NCBI GenBank assembly: GCA_028641055.1
Contig: CM054059.1
Span: 438,187,095 to 438,251,094, forward strand
DNA length: 64,000 nt
Source: Alopecurus myosuroides
Lineage: Eukaryota > Streptophyta > Magnoliopsida > Poales > Poaceae
Direction of reading: 5' to 3'
Positions 10,616 to 20,659 of the stretch are shown in pieces. The notes below the pieces were generated by a model. That model saw only the letters and a list, made by a program, of their open reading frames with translations. It ran no database searches and was not told where the DNA came from. Position 1 is the stretch's first letter. Every line of letters starts with the position of its first letter. The position numbers were made by a program, and so were the translations under genes.

Positions 10616-10632
10616 GCAGTCCCCGAAGCTGG
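10616..10632 (-). other. A1 polypurine tract region
   Basis: Adjacent to the 3' LTR; the element strand reads CCAGCTTCGGGGACTGC then the LTR. The core CGGGGACTGC is the same word that is tandemly repeated in pol at 18523-18682 and occurs singly near 17030 and 14490. Confidence 0.6.
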
Positions 10633-11133
10633 TTGAGTCTTGCGAACTTGTTCACTAGGCTCAGCCAGCTTAAAACCAATCTTTGCATCTCAGCCCTTGA
10701 ACCTCAAGATGCCGAGTAGAACCTCCGAGTAGCTATCTGGAAAGTACCTTGAGTTTCCTCTCTTCCGAGTATCACTTGCTTTCTACTCTGTAACCGAGTA
10801 AAAAGACTTAGAGAATTTTCTGGAATTGAGCCGTTGCGGCACAGAGCACGATCCAGCCCTTCGCGCAGCAACTGCACACGTGTCAAGCATCCACGACCTT
10901 GTCGTTTCGTTGCCCAGGACACGACCTGCCACGCGTCCAGTTTTCACGCAGTGGGCCCACCGGCCGTCATGTCCCATCAAGTGTAATTATAGGCCACGAT
11001 TCGGTGGTGGGATCAAATGCGGCCATTACGCGCGCAACCGGCGCTTGTGTGCATTTCTAACCGGCCACAGGACCCACCACACGCCACAATCGATCCCACT
11101 TCCACGATGGTAACGGTAAATCCGCGGAGGAGA
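10633..11133. other. A1 upstream region of the antisense gene
   Basis: No gene. It holds several CGAGTAG words and GC-rich sequence with CACGTG-containing words (ACACGTGTC at about 10875), possible plant G-box sites upstream of the antisense TATA box. A2 keeps CCCACGTGTC at the equivalent place (about 36270). Confidence 0.45.
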
Positions 11134-11140
11134 TATAAAT
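11134..11140 (+). promoter_or_regulatory. TATA box of the A1 antisense gene
   Basis: TATAAAT within GGAGATATAAATACC, about 190 bp before the start codon at 11323. A2 has the same word in the same context at 36525-36531. This is typical spacing for a plant gene with a 150-nt leader. Confidence 0.65.
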
Positions 11141-11322
11141 ACCTCCCCGGTAACTTCCTTTTCCCCTTCCTCGCACTATTCCTCCTTTGTCTCCTGCGCT
11201 TCTCCGCCACCGTGCTCTCCTCCGCCGCGCAAGCTCTCGCGCCGCCGCAAGCTCTCGCGCCGCCGCGGACTCAATCCCCCAACCAATTCCTTCAAAACCT
11301 TCCAATCCTTCCACCCGCAGCA

Positions 11323-14300
11323 ATGGCCAAGGCTGGCTGGGCCGGCTCCTCCGTCACGGCCGAAGACTGCGCCTGGCTCGTCAATACCCGGCGAGTTCCT
11401 CCCGGCGTGGAGTGCCGGGCGCCAGGCAGTGAACTCGTGCCAACTCCGCGGGAGGGTGAGCGGGTGGTCTTCATGTCGCACTTCGAGCGCGGCTTTGGAC
11501 TGCCCGCCTCCGATTTCCTGCGGAACTTCCTCAACCACTTCGGCATCCAGATGCACCATCTGCCCCCCAACGCCGTCGTCTTCCTCGCCTACCACGCCGT
11601 GGTCTGCGAGGCCTTCCTCGGCATCCGGCCCACGTGGGAGACGTGGCTCAGGTACTTCCATCTGCGCCAGCAATCCACCGGGAAGAAGGACTCCGCGGGC
11701 GGCGCCCGCGCCACCGACACCGGCTGCGCCATGATGGTGCAGCGGTCCGGGACGGACCACCCCCGCATCAAGGGGCTGGACTCCGTCAAGCTATGGCAGA
11801 AGACATTCCTCTATGTCAAGAATGTTGCCGCCGCGGAAGGAGCCCGGGTAGATGACCGCATCAACTTGCCGGTTTGGAGCAATCGCGCTCCAATCGGGAT
11901 GTACTGGAAGGACAAGCCCGTCAACGACGATGACGCCATCGAGATGGAGAATCGACTCGGCTGGCTGAAGGCGCAAGGCCTCAAGAATGACGATCCGGTG
12001 GCATGCTGGATCCAGCGCCGAGTGCTGCCCTTGCAGGAGCGCAGCCATCTCATGTGTTACATGGGAGGCCCCCGCGACTGCACCAGGACAACCACCATCG
12101 AGATTGACAACATCGATGTTCCCCTGCACGCAAGGAACATCTTGACGACAAGCCTTGGCGACCACTGGCAGTACGGGTTCGTCCCGTATAGCCGTACCAA
12201 GCCGATTGAGCGGGTACGCCTTTCTCACTTTGCTCTCTGCATTTACTTTCCGAGTAGATAAATCCTCCTCTTGCCGCGAGTAGCGATCGTCTTCTGCACC
12301 GAGTAGGGTACCTAGCCGGATTGCGTAGGCTTAATGTGCTTCGTGCTTGCACGCCTTGCCGGATAGCCTACCCGAGAACAACTCCTAGGCTTGATGTGCT
12401 TTATACCTGCACGCCCTTCCGAGTAATACCCTCCAGCAAACATGCTTAGGCTTTGTATGCTTTGTGCTTGCACGCCTATCCGGGTAGAATGCTTAGTAAA
12501 CTGCCTAGGCTTTGTGTGCTTTGTACCTGCACGCCTATCCGAGTAGAATTCTTTCCAGGTACTCGGCCAGTCTGTGATCCTTCTCTGGTTTTCAGGTTCT
12601 TACTCGCCAGATCATCGAGAGCTGCGAGGTTTTCGAGAGCAACTGGTCTGCTGATCGTGAGGAGGACGATGTGCCTTCTCACGATGCCGCGGAGCAGTCC
12701 AACCCCTCTCGCTCCCCCATTACCGACAAGCGCGACGCTCTCCGCACCTGGTCTGATGAAGACTTTGACGGTAAGTACACTTTCACTCTGTTTGCTTCCG
12801 AGAAGGACCAATCCCTCGTTTGCTGTTTCTGATTCCTTCCTCTTTTCTCTTGGATTCTCAGATGAAGGTGCCGCGGAGAAGGACGACGAGGACGAAGACG
12901 AGAACGAGGGTGTTGCGCCCCTAGCCGCCAAGCCTCTGTCCGTCGCCGCTCCCGAGACCCGCAAACGGACTGGTAGCGGAGCACCAGCGCCTCCTGCCAA
13001 GAGGAAGAAGCCCACCGAGAAGAAGGTGACTGTGAAGAGATCCAGACGAGAGCTCAAGTCCACCACCGCGTAAGCCCTCTTCTCGGTCGTTTCCCTTCTC
13101 GCGCTGTGCTATTCTCCCCAAATTCCTTCTAATTTCTGGTTTCTTCCCTCTCTATAGACCTCCCATGAATGCGGACGCAGCTCTCGCGTCCAGCCAAGCT
13201 AAGGAACCACCAGTACCTCTGATCAATCTTGATGATGACGAGGACCACACCGCCAACGCTGCTGCTGCCAACCCACAAGCCACCGATGCACAAGGAGCAG
13301 CGCCCGAATCAGCAGCACAGGACGCTACCGTCCGTCAAGAGAGACCCCCTTCTCCTCCGGCTAGCAATGCCGAGGAGAATCAAGACCAAGAGATGCAAGA
13401 CAACACCGCCGACGAGCGGCCCGAAGCAGAGCCAGAGCAGCGAGTGGAAGACACCACCGCCATGGATGCCACCCCAACCGATGCTTATCCATTGAGCAGC
13501 GTGCAGCCAGGTGACGCACCGAGTAGCTCCCAGCCAGGAGCTGCACAAGGCGATGGATCTGTGGCGCCACCCACTCTGCAAGGCCCTACACCGCCAAGCT
13601 CCTCCTCGTCTCCGCAGACCAAGGATGCACCCAGCTCCCCTGCTGGGCGAGTAACCAGGCAGCAAGCCGCCCTGGATGCTCTGAGGAGCGAAGTTGACAG
13701 AAGAGCAGCCGAGAAGGAAGCTGCTGAGAAGGCCAAGGCGGAGAAGGAAACCGCTGAGAAGGCCAAGGCCGAGAAGGAAGCCGCCGAGAAGGCGAAGGCC
13801 AAAGCTGACGGGAAGAAAGCTGCAGATCCCGAGAAGCAGCGGGCCGAGAAGGAAAGGGCGAAGAAGCGGACCAGAGACCAAGTGCCGCCACCAGCCTCAG
13901 GTGGAGCACTCGTGATCCGCGAGTCTGGCCCGATTCCCGCCGCGCTCTCAGCTGATGCTCGCGCTGCTGGCCAGCCTTGCTACCCGGAGTACATGATTGA
14001 GGTTAGCCACCAGCACTCAATCGGCTTCCCTCCCAAGGACAAAGCTTTAGCTATCCAGCATGGAAGGAAGGCTGTGGCCATGAACTCCCCTCCTCCAGAT
14101 CCAAGCCAACAGCAGACTGCCAACATTGCTTCTCGTGGAGTCCAAGATAAACCAATAACATCAAAAGGCCTTGAGCAGGTACTGGACACCATTGGCTTCA
14201 TCGACGCCAAATGGGATAGCAAGGTTCTCGGCGTGGAGAAGTGGCACGGTCTTACCCTTGGCGGCCTCGACCACATGCGCGTGGACTGGAACAAGGTCGA

Positions 14301-16430
14301 CCTGGGACACAAGCCCATGACCGTCTCCACCGAGACCGCGACACTTGCAGCCAAGATGTTCCTGCATCGCAAGAATGCCGAGGACATCGAGCAAGCCTAC
14401 GCAGTAAGTTTTCCTTATCTTTTCCGAGTTGAATTTTCCGAGTTGAATTTTCTTCTCTTCTATTCGCCTTTCTGCTCCTTTCCATCACTCCCAGTCCCCG
14501 AGATTCTAGCCGAGTAGGTGGATACTCTCCGAGTAGCCTCCTACTCGGGTTGAATCTACTCTGCTTTTTCTAACTTTCTTCTTCTCGCTTCTCAGGACAG
14601 CGTCCTGAAACGGACCAATTTATACCGCCATCTCCTCTGGAACCACTCAATCGCTAGGAGGCGCATTGCTGCTTTGGAGAAGGAAAAGGCAGCTGCGGAG
14701 GCAGCCAGCAAGGACGCCAACGCTAACACCCAGCAGCTGACTGAAGTGCAAGGTACGCTTTTAGCTGTGCGATTCATGCGTTTTGTGTTTACGCTCGCTT
14801 ATGCTTTCTAATGCGCTAACCTTTCTACTCTGCAGAGAAACTGAAGAGCCTAGCCGAAGAGCACGAGAAATGTCGTGCTTTCGTGAAGAACGCCGAAGCC
14901 ACCATCAAAAGGCTAGAGGGTGAGTTTGTCGTCCACTCGGTTTGATTTTGAATCCATTTCTTCGCTGCTTCTGTATTGATCTTGTCTGGCTCTTCGCAGA
15001 AGATCACAAGGTGTTTGCTGAAGCACACCGAGATTGTGTCCAGCCGGCCGAGTTGCAGCACCAACTGTCCGACTAGGCCGCTGTGTTGCTGAATCACCAC
15101 GCCACCGAGACCGAGAAACTGCAACTCCAGTTGCAGCAGGCACTCCAGGATGCCATCAACATTGGCGCCGAGAGAGACAGAGCCAACGCCGAGAAGGCCA
15201 AGGCCGAGGGCACTTTCAGAGCCAAGGAGAGGGCCCTTGAGCAGGAATGTGAAACTCTGAAGAAGGCCAACGCTGATCTCTTCGCTCAGATGAATGGCTT
15301 GCGCCTGATCCAAGAAAGGCACATTTCTAACGAGGAATCCTGGAAGAAAAAGCTGCAGCGGCTGCGCAACGAACTGTCCGGTAAGTCTTTTCTTCGCTGC
15401 TTCTTTTCTTCTCGGTCGCATTTCTTCTCGGTTTTCCCCTACTCGGTTCTTCTCTTCTTGGTTCTACTCGGTTCTTCTCTTCTTGGTTTTGAAGTTACCA
15501 CATGCTATTTCAGAGATCTGGCCTCATCTTGACTCCCCTTCTGCGCCTACGCTGGCCAAGACCAAAGCAGCTCGCCTTGCGAAAGGTGAGGCAGCAGATA
15601 CCAGAGCCGAGATCGAGGACAGCTTGCTGGTGCTCAAAGGCTATTTCGAACAGCTGGCTGGCGTTGGAACCGACTTGGTGCACGAGGGCTTCGAGCTCCA
15701 CAAGCTGTTTTGGCCTCATGATCCTCAGCCAAACACCATGAGAGGCCTAGCCTTCAAGCTGAAGAATGTGAAGAAGGAGCTGAAGAAATGGCGCGCTTCG
15801 GGAGCCCGTGCCGGTGCGGATGTGATGCTTCTCTGCATCGCATCCTGGTACGAAAATCTCAACATGCAGCTCATCCGCGGGAAGCGCAATGATTCCAAGT
15901 GGGAGTTAGATCCCGACTGCGTGGCCACCCGCAAGCAAACCGCCTACGAGGTCGCGGAGTGTGCCGAGACGGAGACCTTCATCGAGGGCCTCCCCGAGCC
16001 CGACACCGAGGACGAAGACGGAGAGGGAGACGACGACGAAGTTGAATCCGAGTTGGAAGGCTTCTTCGACTCTCCTGAGGGCGAGGCCGGGAAGGGGAAA
16101 GGCGCGGCCATCTCGAGTAGCGATGAGGAGGCTGAGCATATCGAGACCGCTCCACTCGAGTTCGGCACCTCCTCAGGCGCTGCTCTCGATGACACGGTGC
16201 CCCCTCCTGGCCACGCTTCAGGCTCCTCTTCGGCTCCCGGACTCGTCTCGGTGGCCACGGCCACTTCCGAGCAGACAGCCACTCATCATGCTGCCGAGAT
16301 GACGGAATCCGCCACCATCCAGACGGAAGCGGATGCCACCCATGCCAGCACCGAAGAAACAGCTGCTGCGACCGCCACCGAAGAAGCAGCAACCAAGGCC
16401 AGCGCCGAGAACACTGCCTCCTCATCTTAA
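11323..16430 (+). pseudogene. A1 antisense gene (aORF), eight exons, one nonsense codon
   Basis: Model: exons 11323-12213, 12596-12770, 12862-13069, 13158-14403, 14596-14752, 14836-14919, 15000-15380, 15514-16430. All introns are GT-AG and phases match at every junction. Exon 1 carries the Transposase_28-like block (FERGFGLPASDFL...HHLPPNAVVFLAYHAVVCEAFLGI). Exons 2-3 are acidic, then basic with PPAKRKKP. Exon 4 has a low-complexity Pro/Ser/Ala part, KAEKE-type repeats and a conserved GALVIRESGPIPAALS block. Exons 5-7 are a coiled coil. Exon 8 has a helical domain ending MLLCIASWYENL, then an acidic tail. TAG at 15074-15076 in exon 7 truncates the protein; A2 has CAG (Gln) at this site. Probably nuclear; function unknown. 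Antisense extra genes of this type are known in Tat-lineage grass elements. Confidence 0.75.
12296..12560 (+). repeat. About 60-bp minisatellite in intron 1 of the A1 antisense gene
   Basis: Four units of about 60 bp, each with TAGGCTTnRTGTGCTTTG...TGCACGCC then a CCGAGTAG or CCGGGTAG end. A2 carries four units of the same repeat at about 37660-37880, more homogeneous than here. The repeat sits wholly in the intron. Confidence 0.8.
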
Positions 16431-17104
16431 ATCAACCTGCAATCTCTTTCAACTCGAACATTTATCAGATCCCCGGGATGCCGGGAGCAGATGTAATAGA
16501 CTACCTTTGTTTTGCTTGCTACACAGTTTTTATGCCCACTCTGTTTATTTCAACATTAATCAATTTGAATGACATCGGCTCAATGCCGAGTTGCGTTTCC
16601 ATGCGAGTCCCCGAGAAGCATTTCTTATTCACCCTGTCTTATCATCTTTGCTCTACCCGCGACTTATCGCTTGTTTGGTATTCGAGTCACAAGAGTCAAG
16701 TAGTAGGGCTGCAAATACTTAGCCGCTAGAAACAATCATGGTAACGCAGCCCACCACTTAGCCGGGAAGACGAAAACAGGGAACAAAAGTAACAAACAGT
16801 CTACTCGGTTCCTGCACTCTTTCTTCCTTAGTGATTTTCGTGTGCTCATTGACCTTTTGCTTGTTCTCTTGCTTGCCATGAAGCCGGGATTCGGACAGCA
16901 GCAGAGTCGAAGAGTTGGCATATAGGTTTAAACACAGTACTCAATGCACTTATGAGTTCTAAAGTGGAGCAACCGAGTAGACAAAGGACCAAGCCGAGTA
17001 AGAAAACACTTAGAGCAATTTTGGACGAGGGCAGTCCCCGAGAACAATTTCAGATTGCAGAGTAGAATTTCAACTCGGATGAGAGGGTACATACACATTT
17101 TTGC
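16431..17104. other. A1 space between the convergent antisense gene and pol
   Basis: The plus-strand antisense gene ends at 16430 and the minus-strand pol ends at 17105, so both 3' ends face each other across 674 bp. No gene is visible. It contains a PPT-like word (GGCAGTCCCCGAG, about 17030) and several CGAGTAG words. A2 has the homologous stretch at 41880-42553. Confidence 0.6.
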
Positions 17105-20100
17105 TTACGAATGAAACCGACGAAGTAGAGCTACATTCCAAGGGCGCTTGGTTTCCTCTCCAGCTTTATCTGCCCTGTTCGCCTGCGATGGGCGCACATC
17201 TACAAGGTAGTACGCATCATTGTGCAGCGCTTTGCTCACAATAAAAGGCCCTTCCCAAGGAGGAGACAACTTGTGCATCCCGGCTGTGCGCTGCACAAGC
17301 CTAAGGACCATGTCTCCTTCTCGGAAAACCCTTGGGTTCACCTTTCGGCTATGATAGCGCCGCAGGTTTTGCTGGTAGATAGCCGAACGTGACAGAGTCA
17401 GCTCTCTTGCTTCTTCAAGCAGGTCAACGTCGTCTTCTCGAGCTTCTCTCGCCTCCACCTCAGTGTAGAGGGCTACCCGGGGGGAGTCATGCTCTAAGTC
17501 TATTGGCAACACGGCCTCAGCCCCGTATACCAAGAAGAATGGCGTGTAGCCGGTTGACCGGTTAGGGGTAGTCCTTAGACTCCACAACACCGCTGGCAAC
17601 TCTTCCAGCCAACACCCAGGTGTTTTCAGCAACGGCTCGATCAGCCTTGGCTTTATGCCTGCCAGTACCATTCCATTTGCTCTCTCAACTTGCCCATTGG
17701 AGGCAGGGTGCGCGACTGACGCAACGTCTAGTCGGATATGCTTATCTCTGCAGAATCGCACCATTGCCCCCTCTGCAAAGTTGGTGCCGTTGTCGGTGAT
17801 GATACTGTGCGGGTAGCCGTATCTCATGATCACATCCTTCACAAACTTCACAGCTGTGACTCCATCACACTTCCAAATAGGTTTCACCTCAATCCACTTG
17901 GTGAACTTGTCCACCATGACCAAAATATGTGTCATGTTGCCTTTAGCCGGCTTGAAGGGACCAACCATATCCAAGCACCAAACAGCAAATGGCCATGTGA
18001 TAGGAATTGTTTTCAACTCGGAAGCAGGCATGTGAATCTTACTTGCAAACATCTGGCAGCCGTTGCATTTCCTCACAATATCTTCAGCTTGCTGCAGTGC
18101 AGTGAGCCAGTAGAAGCCATGCCGAAAAGCTTTCTTGACCAATGCCCGAGAAGAGGCGTGGTGCCCACATTCCCCTTGATGTATCTCCACCAGGATTTCT
18201 TCTCCCTCTTCTGGGCTCACACAACGTTGCAGCACACCAGTGGCACTTCTCTTGTGCAGCACATCTCGGACTATAGTGTAGCCCTTGGACCTTCTCTGAA
18301 TCTGCCTCGCAGTCACTTCATCTTCAGGTAAAGTACCGTCCCTTAGAAAGGATAATATGGGCATAGCCCAACTCGGTGTCTCCCGTATGGGAAACACTGG
18401 TTCGTCCAGTTCCATTGGGACAGGCTCTTGCGGTTGCACAGGAGGAGTAGGAGCGCTTCTTTGCAGCCCGGACCGATTGGCGAGAACCTCTTCAATGAAT
18501 GCGACAGCTTCTGGGTTGAGGGCGGCAGTCCCCGAGTACGGAGTGACAGTCCCCGAGTACGGAGTGGCAGTCCCCGAGTAGGGAACGGCAGTCCCCGAGT
18601 AGGGAACGGCAGTCCCCGAGTAGGGAACGACAGTCCCCGAGTAAGGAACGGCAGTCCCCGAGTAGGGAACGGCAGTCCCCGGGTTCCCTGCAGCACTCTC
18701 CCAGTCAATTTCCATCGGGTCAGATTCTTCATTTGGCAGAGAAGGAACAAAAATGGATTCCGAGTTGGGGGAAGGCTTGATGGATGGCTTCCTCAAATGC
18801 TCCAAGGCAATCCCTGCCGGGATGGATTGTCGAGAAGATCCCAACTTGGACAGCTCGTCTGCTGCTTCGTTCTCTGCTCGGTGAATGTGCTGGAACTCAC
18901 AGCCTTCGAAAAACCCAGTCATTGACTGCACCAAGAAACGATACGATGCCATGTTGGCATCCAAAGCATCCCAGGTACCTGAGACTTGCTGCACCACCAG
19001 ATCTGAATCGCCATAGCATATAATGCGCTGCACACCAACCTCCTTTGCTACTCGCAACCCATGCACCACTGCCTCGTACTCGGCTACATTGTTGGATGCC
19101 TTGAAATGAATTTGCAGCACGTACTTGAGTTGATCCCGCTTGGGTGATGTAAGCACAACACCAGCGCCAAGGCCTTCTTTCACCTTTGAGCCGTCGAAAT
19201 GCATCCTCCAATAGTTGGAAACTGGAGCGGGAGGTTCATACTGCATCTCGGCCCAGTCCACAAGAAACTCTGCCAGGACCTGAGACTTGATGGCTTCTCT
19301 TCTCGCGTACGCAGGAGCGTACGCGGCTAGCTCAATCGCCCACTTGGCTACTCTGCCACTCGCCTCCTTGTTACCCATGATATCCGAGATGGGAGCTGAA
19401 CTCACAACAGTGACGGGGTGCTCCTGGAAATAATGTTTCAGCTTCCTGGCGCCCAGGTACACACCATATGTCATCTTCTGGTAGTGCGGATAATTTTGCT
19501 TGGAACTGGATAACACTTCACTGAGATAATAGACTGGGCGCTGCACACTCTTGTCTTCTTCTTCTCGCTCCACCACTATAACCACGCTGACTACTCGGTT
19601 AGTCGCAGCAATGTACAACAACATAGGCTCCTTGGGTAGCGGACTAGCCAAGACGGGAGCGCTAGCCAGCATTGCTTTCAGCTCATTGAATGCCACATCC
19701 GCCTGCGGAGTCCAGACAAACTTGTCACTTTTCTTCATCAGCTGGTACAGAGGCAGGGCCTTCTCGCCCATTCGGCCCAAGAAACGGCTCAGAGATGCCA
19801 AACAACCCGTGAACTTCTGCACATCTTTCAGTGATCTCGGCAAAGACATGCTCTCAATAGCTTTTATCTTTGAAGGATTGGCTTCAATGCCACGGCTAGA
19901 AACCAGAAATCCGAGTAGGTTTCCAGCCGGTACACCAAAGGTGCACTTACTCGGATTCAGTTTCATTTTGTACTTGCGTAGGTTAGCAAAGGTTTCCTCC
20001 AAGTCGGCAAGCAGAGTATGTGTTTTATTCGTTTTGATGACAATGTCATCTACGTACACCTGCACATTCTTGCCGAGCTGGTCGTGCAAGCATTTCTGCA

Positions 20101-20656
20101 TGCATCTCTGATAGGTTGCACCCGCATTCCTCAAGCCAAAACACATGACACGATAGCAATAAGCCCCGTACGGGGTAATGAAAGCAGTCTTTATTTGATC
20201 AGCAGGGTTGAGTGCAATCTGGTGGAAACCAGAGTAGGCATCTATGAAAGACAGCAGTTCACAGCCAGCAGTGGAATCGATCACCTGATCGATGCGGGGT
20301 AGCGGGAAAGGATCCTTGGGGCATGCCTTGTTCAAGTCGGTGTAGTCGACGCACATGCGCCATGCAGTGGCAGCCTTGGGATCCTCCTTTTTCTTCTCGA
20401 CCATGACCGGGTTGGCTAACCAATCCGGATGCAGCACTTCCATGATGAAGTTACTTATCAGCAGCTTGGTGATCTGATCACCGATGGCCTTCCTCCTCTC
20501 ATCTCCGAAGCGGCGCATAGCCTGCTTCACGGGCTTGGCGTCAGGACGCACATGCAAAGAGTGCTCAACCAACTCCCTCGGGACTCCTGGTAGATCTTCA
20601 TTGGTCCAGGCAAATACATCCCGATTCTCACGGAGGAAGTGGATGAGCGCGCTTTC
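17105..20656 (-). CDS. A1 pol: reverse transcriptase, RNase H, integrase (intact)
   Basis: Continuous frame from the codon after the UAG at 20657 to a stop at 17105 (about 1,183 residues). Order: an LVEHSLHV leader, RT with SFIDAYSGFHQI and the catalytic YVDDIV, then RNase H with MHFDGS, NNVAEYEA and YGDSDL supplying the acidic residues. A 7-residue repeat linker follows. Integrase has an HHCC zinc finger (GHHASS...CNGC) and a DDE core in CLDMVGP, ITDNGTNF and SNGQVERANG, then a basic C-terminal region. There is no chromodomain, which argues against chromoviruses and for the Tat/Athila side. It is likely made as a readthrough fusion with gag-protease. No inactivating lesion seen. Confidence 0.93.
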   Translation of the reverse strand, partial: ESALIHFLRENRDVFAWTNEDLPGVPRELVEHSLHVRPDAKPVKQAMRRFGDERRKAIGDQITKLLISNFIMEVLHPDWLANPVMVEKKKEDPKAATAWRMCVDYTDLNKACPKDPFPLPRIDQVIDSTAGCELLSFIDAYSGFHQIALNPADQIKTAFITPYGAYCYRVMCFGLRNAGATYQRCMQKCLHDQLGKNVQVYVDDIVIKTNKTHTLLADLEETFANLRKYKMKLNPSKCTFGVPAGNLLGFLVSSRGIEANPSKIKAIESMSLPRSLKDVQKFTGCLASLSRFLGRMGEKALPLYQLMKKSDKFVWTPQADVAFNELKAMLASAPVLASPLPKEPMLLYIAATNRVVSVVIVVEREEEDKSVQRPVYYLSEVLSSSKQNYPHYQKMTYGVYLGARKLKHYFQEHPVTVVSSAPISDIMGNKEASGRVAKWAIELAAYAPAYARREAIKSQVLAEFLVDWAEMQYEPPAPVSNYWRMHFDGSKVKEGLGAGVVLTSPKRDQLKYVLQIHFKASNNVAEYEAVVHGLRVAKEVGVQRIICYGDSDLVVQQVSGTWDALDANMASYRFLVQSMTGFFEGCEFQHIHRAENEAADELSKLGSSRQSIPAGIALEHLRKPSIKPSPNSESIFVPSLPNEESDPMEIDWESAAGNPGTAVPYSGTAVPYSGTVVPYSGTAVPYSGTAVPYSGTATPYSGTVTPYSGTAALNPEAVAFIEEVLANRSGLQRSAPTPPVQPQEPVPMELDEPVFPIRETPSWAMPILSFLRDGTLPEDEVTARQIQRRSKGYTIVRDVLHKRSATGVLQRCVSPEEGEEILVEIHQGECGHHASSRALVKKAFRHGFYWLTALQQAEDIVRKCNGCQMFASKIHMPASELKTIPITWPFAVWCLDMVGPFKPAKGNMTHILVMVDKFTKWIEVKPIWKCDGVTAVKFVKDVIMRYGYPHSIITDNGTNFAEGAMVRFCRDKHIRLDVASVAHPASNGQVERANGMVLAGIKPRLIEPLLKTPGCWLEELPAVLWSLRTTPNRSTGYTPFFLVYGAEAVLPIDLEHDSPRVALYTEVEAREAREDDVDLLEEARELTLSRSAIYQQNLRRYHSRKVNPRVFREGDMVLRLVQRTAGMHKLSPPWEGPFIVSKALHNDAYYLVDVRPSQANRADKAGEETKRPWNVALLRRFHS
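18523..18682 (-). repeat. 21-bp coding minisatellite in A1 pol (RNase H-integrase linker)
   Basis: Eight occurrences of the CAGTCCCC word at 21-bp spacing, translated on the minus strand as GTAVPYS-type heptapeptides (seven PYS units). The DNA unit contains CTCGGGGACTG, the core of the element's polypurine tract, and most units also contain CGAGTAG. A2 has eleven GT units at 43971-44196, so the linker length varies between copies. Confidence 0.9.
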
Positions 20657-20659
20657 CTA
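20657..20659 (-). promoter_or_regulatory. Conserved readthrough UAG between gag-protease and RT (A1)
   Basis: Minus strand AAA UAG GAA AGC GCG CUC. The frame is open on both sides for more than a thousand codons. A2, E2 and E1-right have a UAG followed by GAA AGC G in exactly the same place. A downstream CUC...GAG pairing could form a short stem. The expected result is mostly Gag-protease with a minority Gag-Pol product. Confidence 0.75.

Noticed and set aside
17738..18331. Plus-strand open frame of 197 codons opposite A1 integrase (also 43187-43795 in A2)
   Set aside because: It mirrors the conserved integrase coding sequence on the other strand, has no TATA box or splice structure, and carries no recognisable domain.
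19551..20111. Plus-strand open frame opposite A1 RT (also 45063-45623)
   Set aside because: Explained by codon bias of the RT frame on the opposite strand.
17105..20656. Chromovirus assignment for family A
   Set aside because: No chromodomain after integrase, and an antisense extra gene is present, which fits the Tat group instead.
20657..20659. The UAG as an ordinary inactivating mutation
   Set aside because: It is at the same codon in four copies of two diverged families, including the otherwise intact A1.
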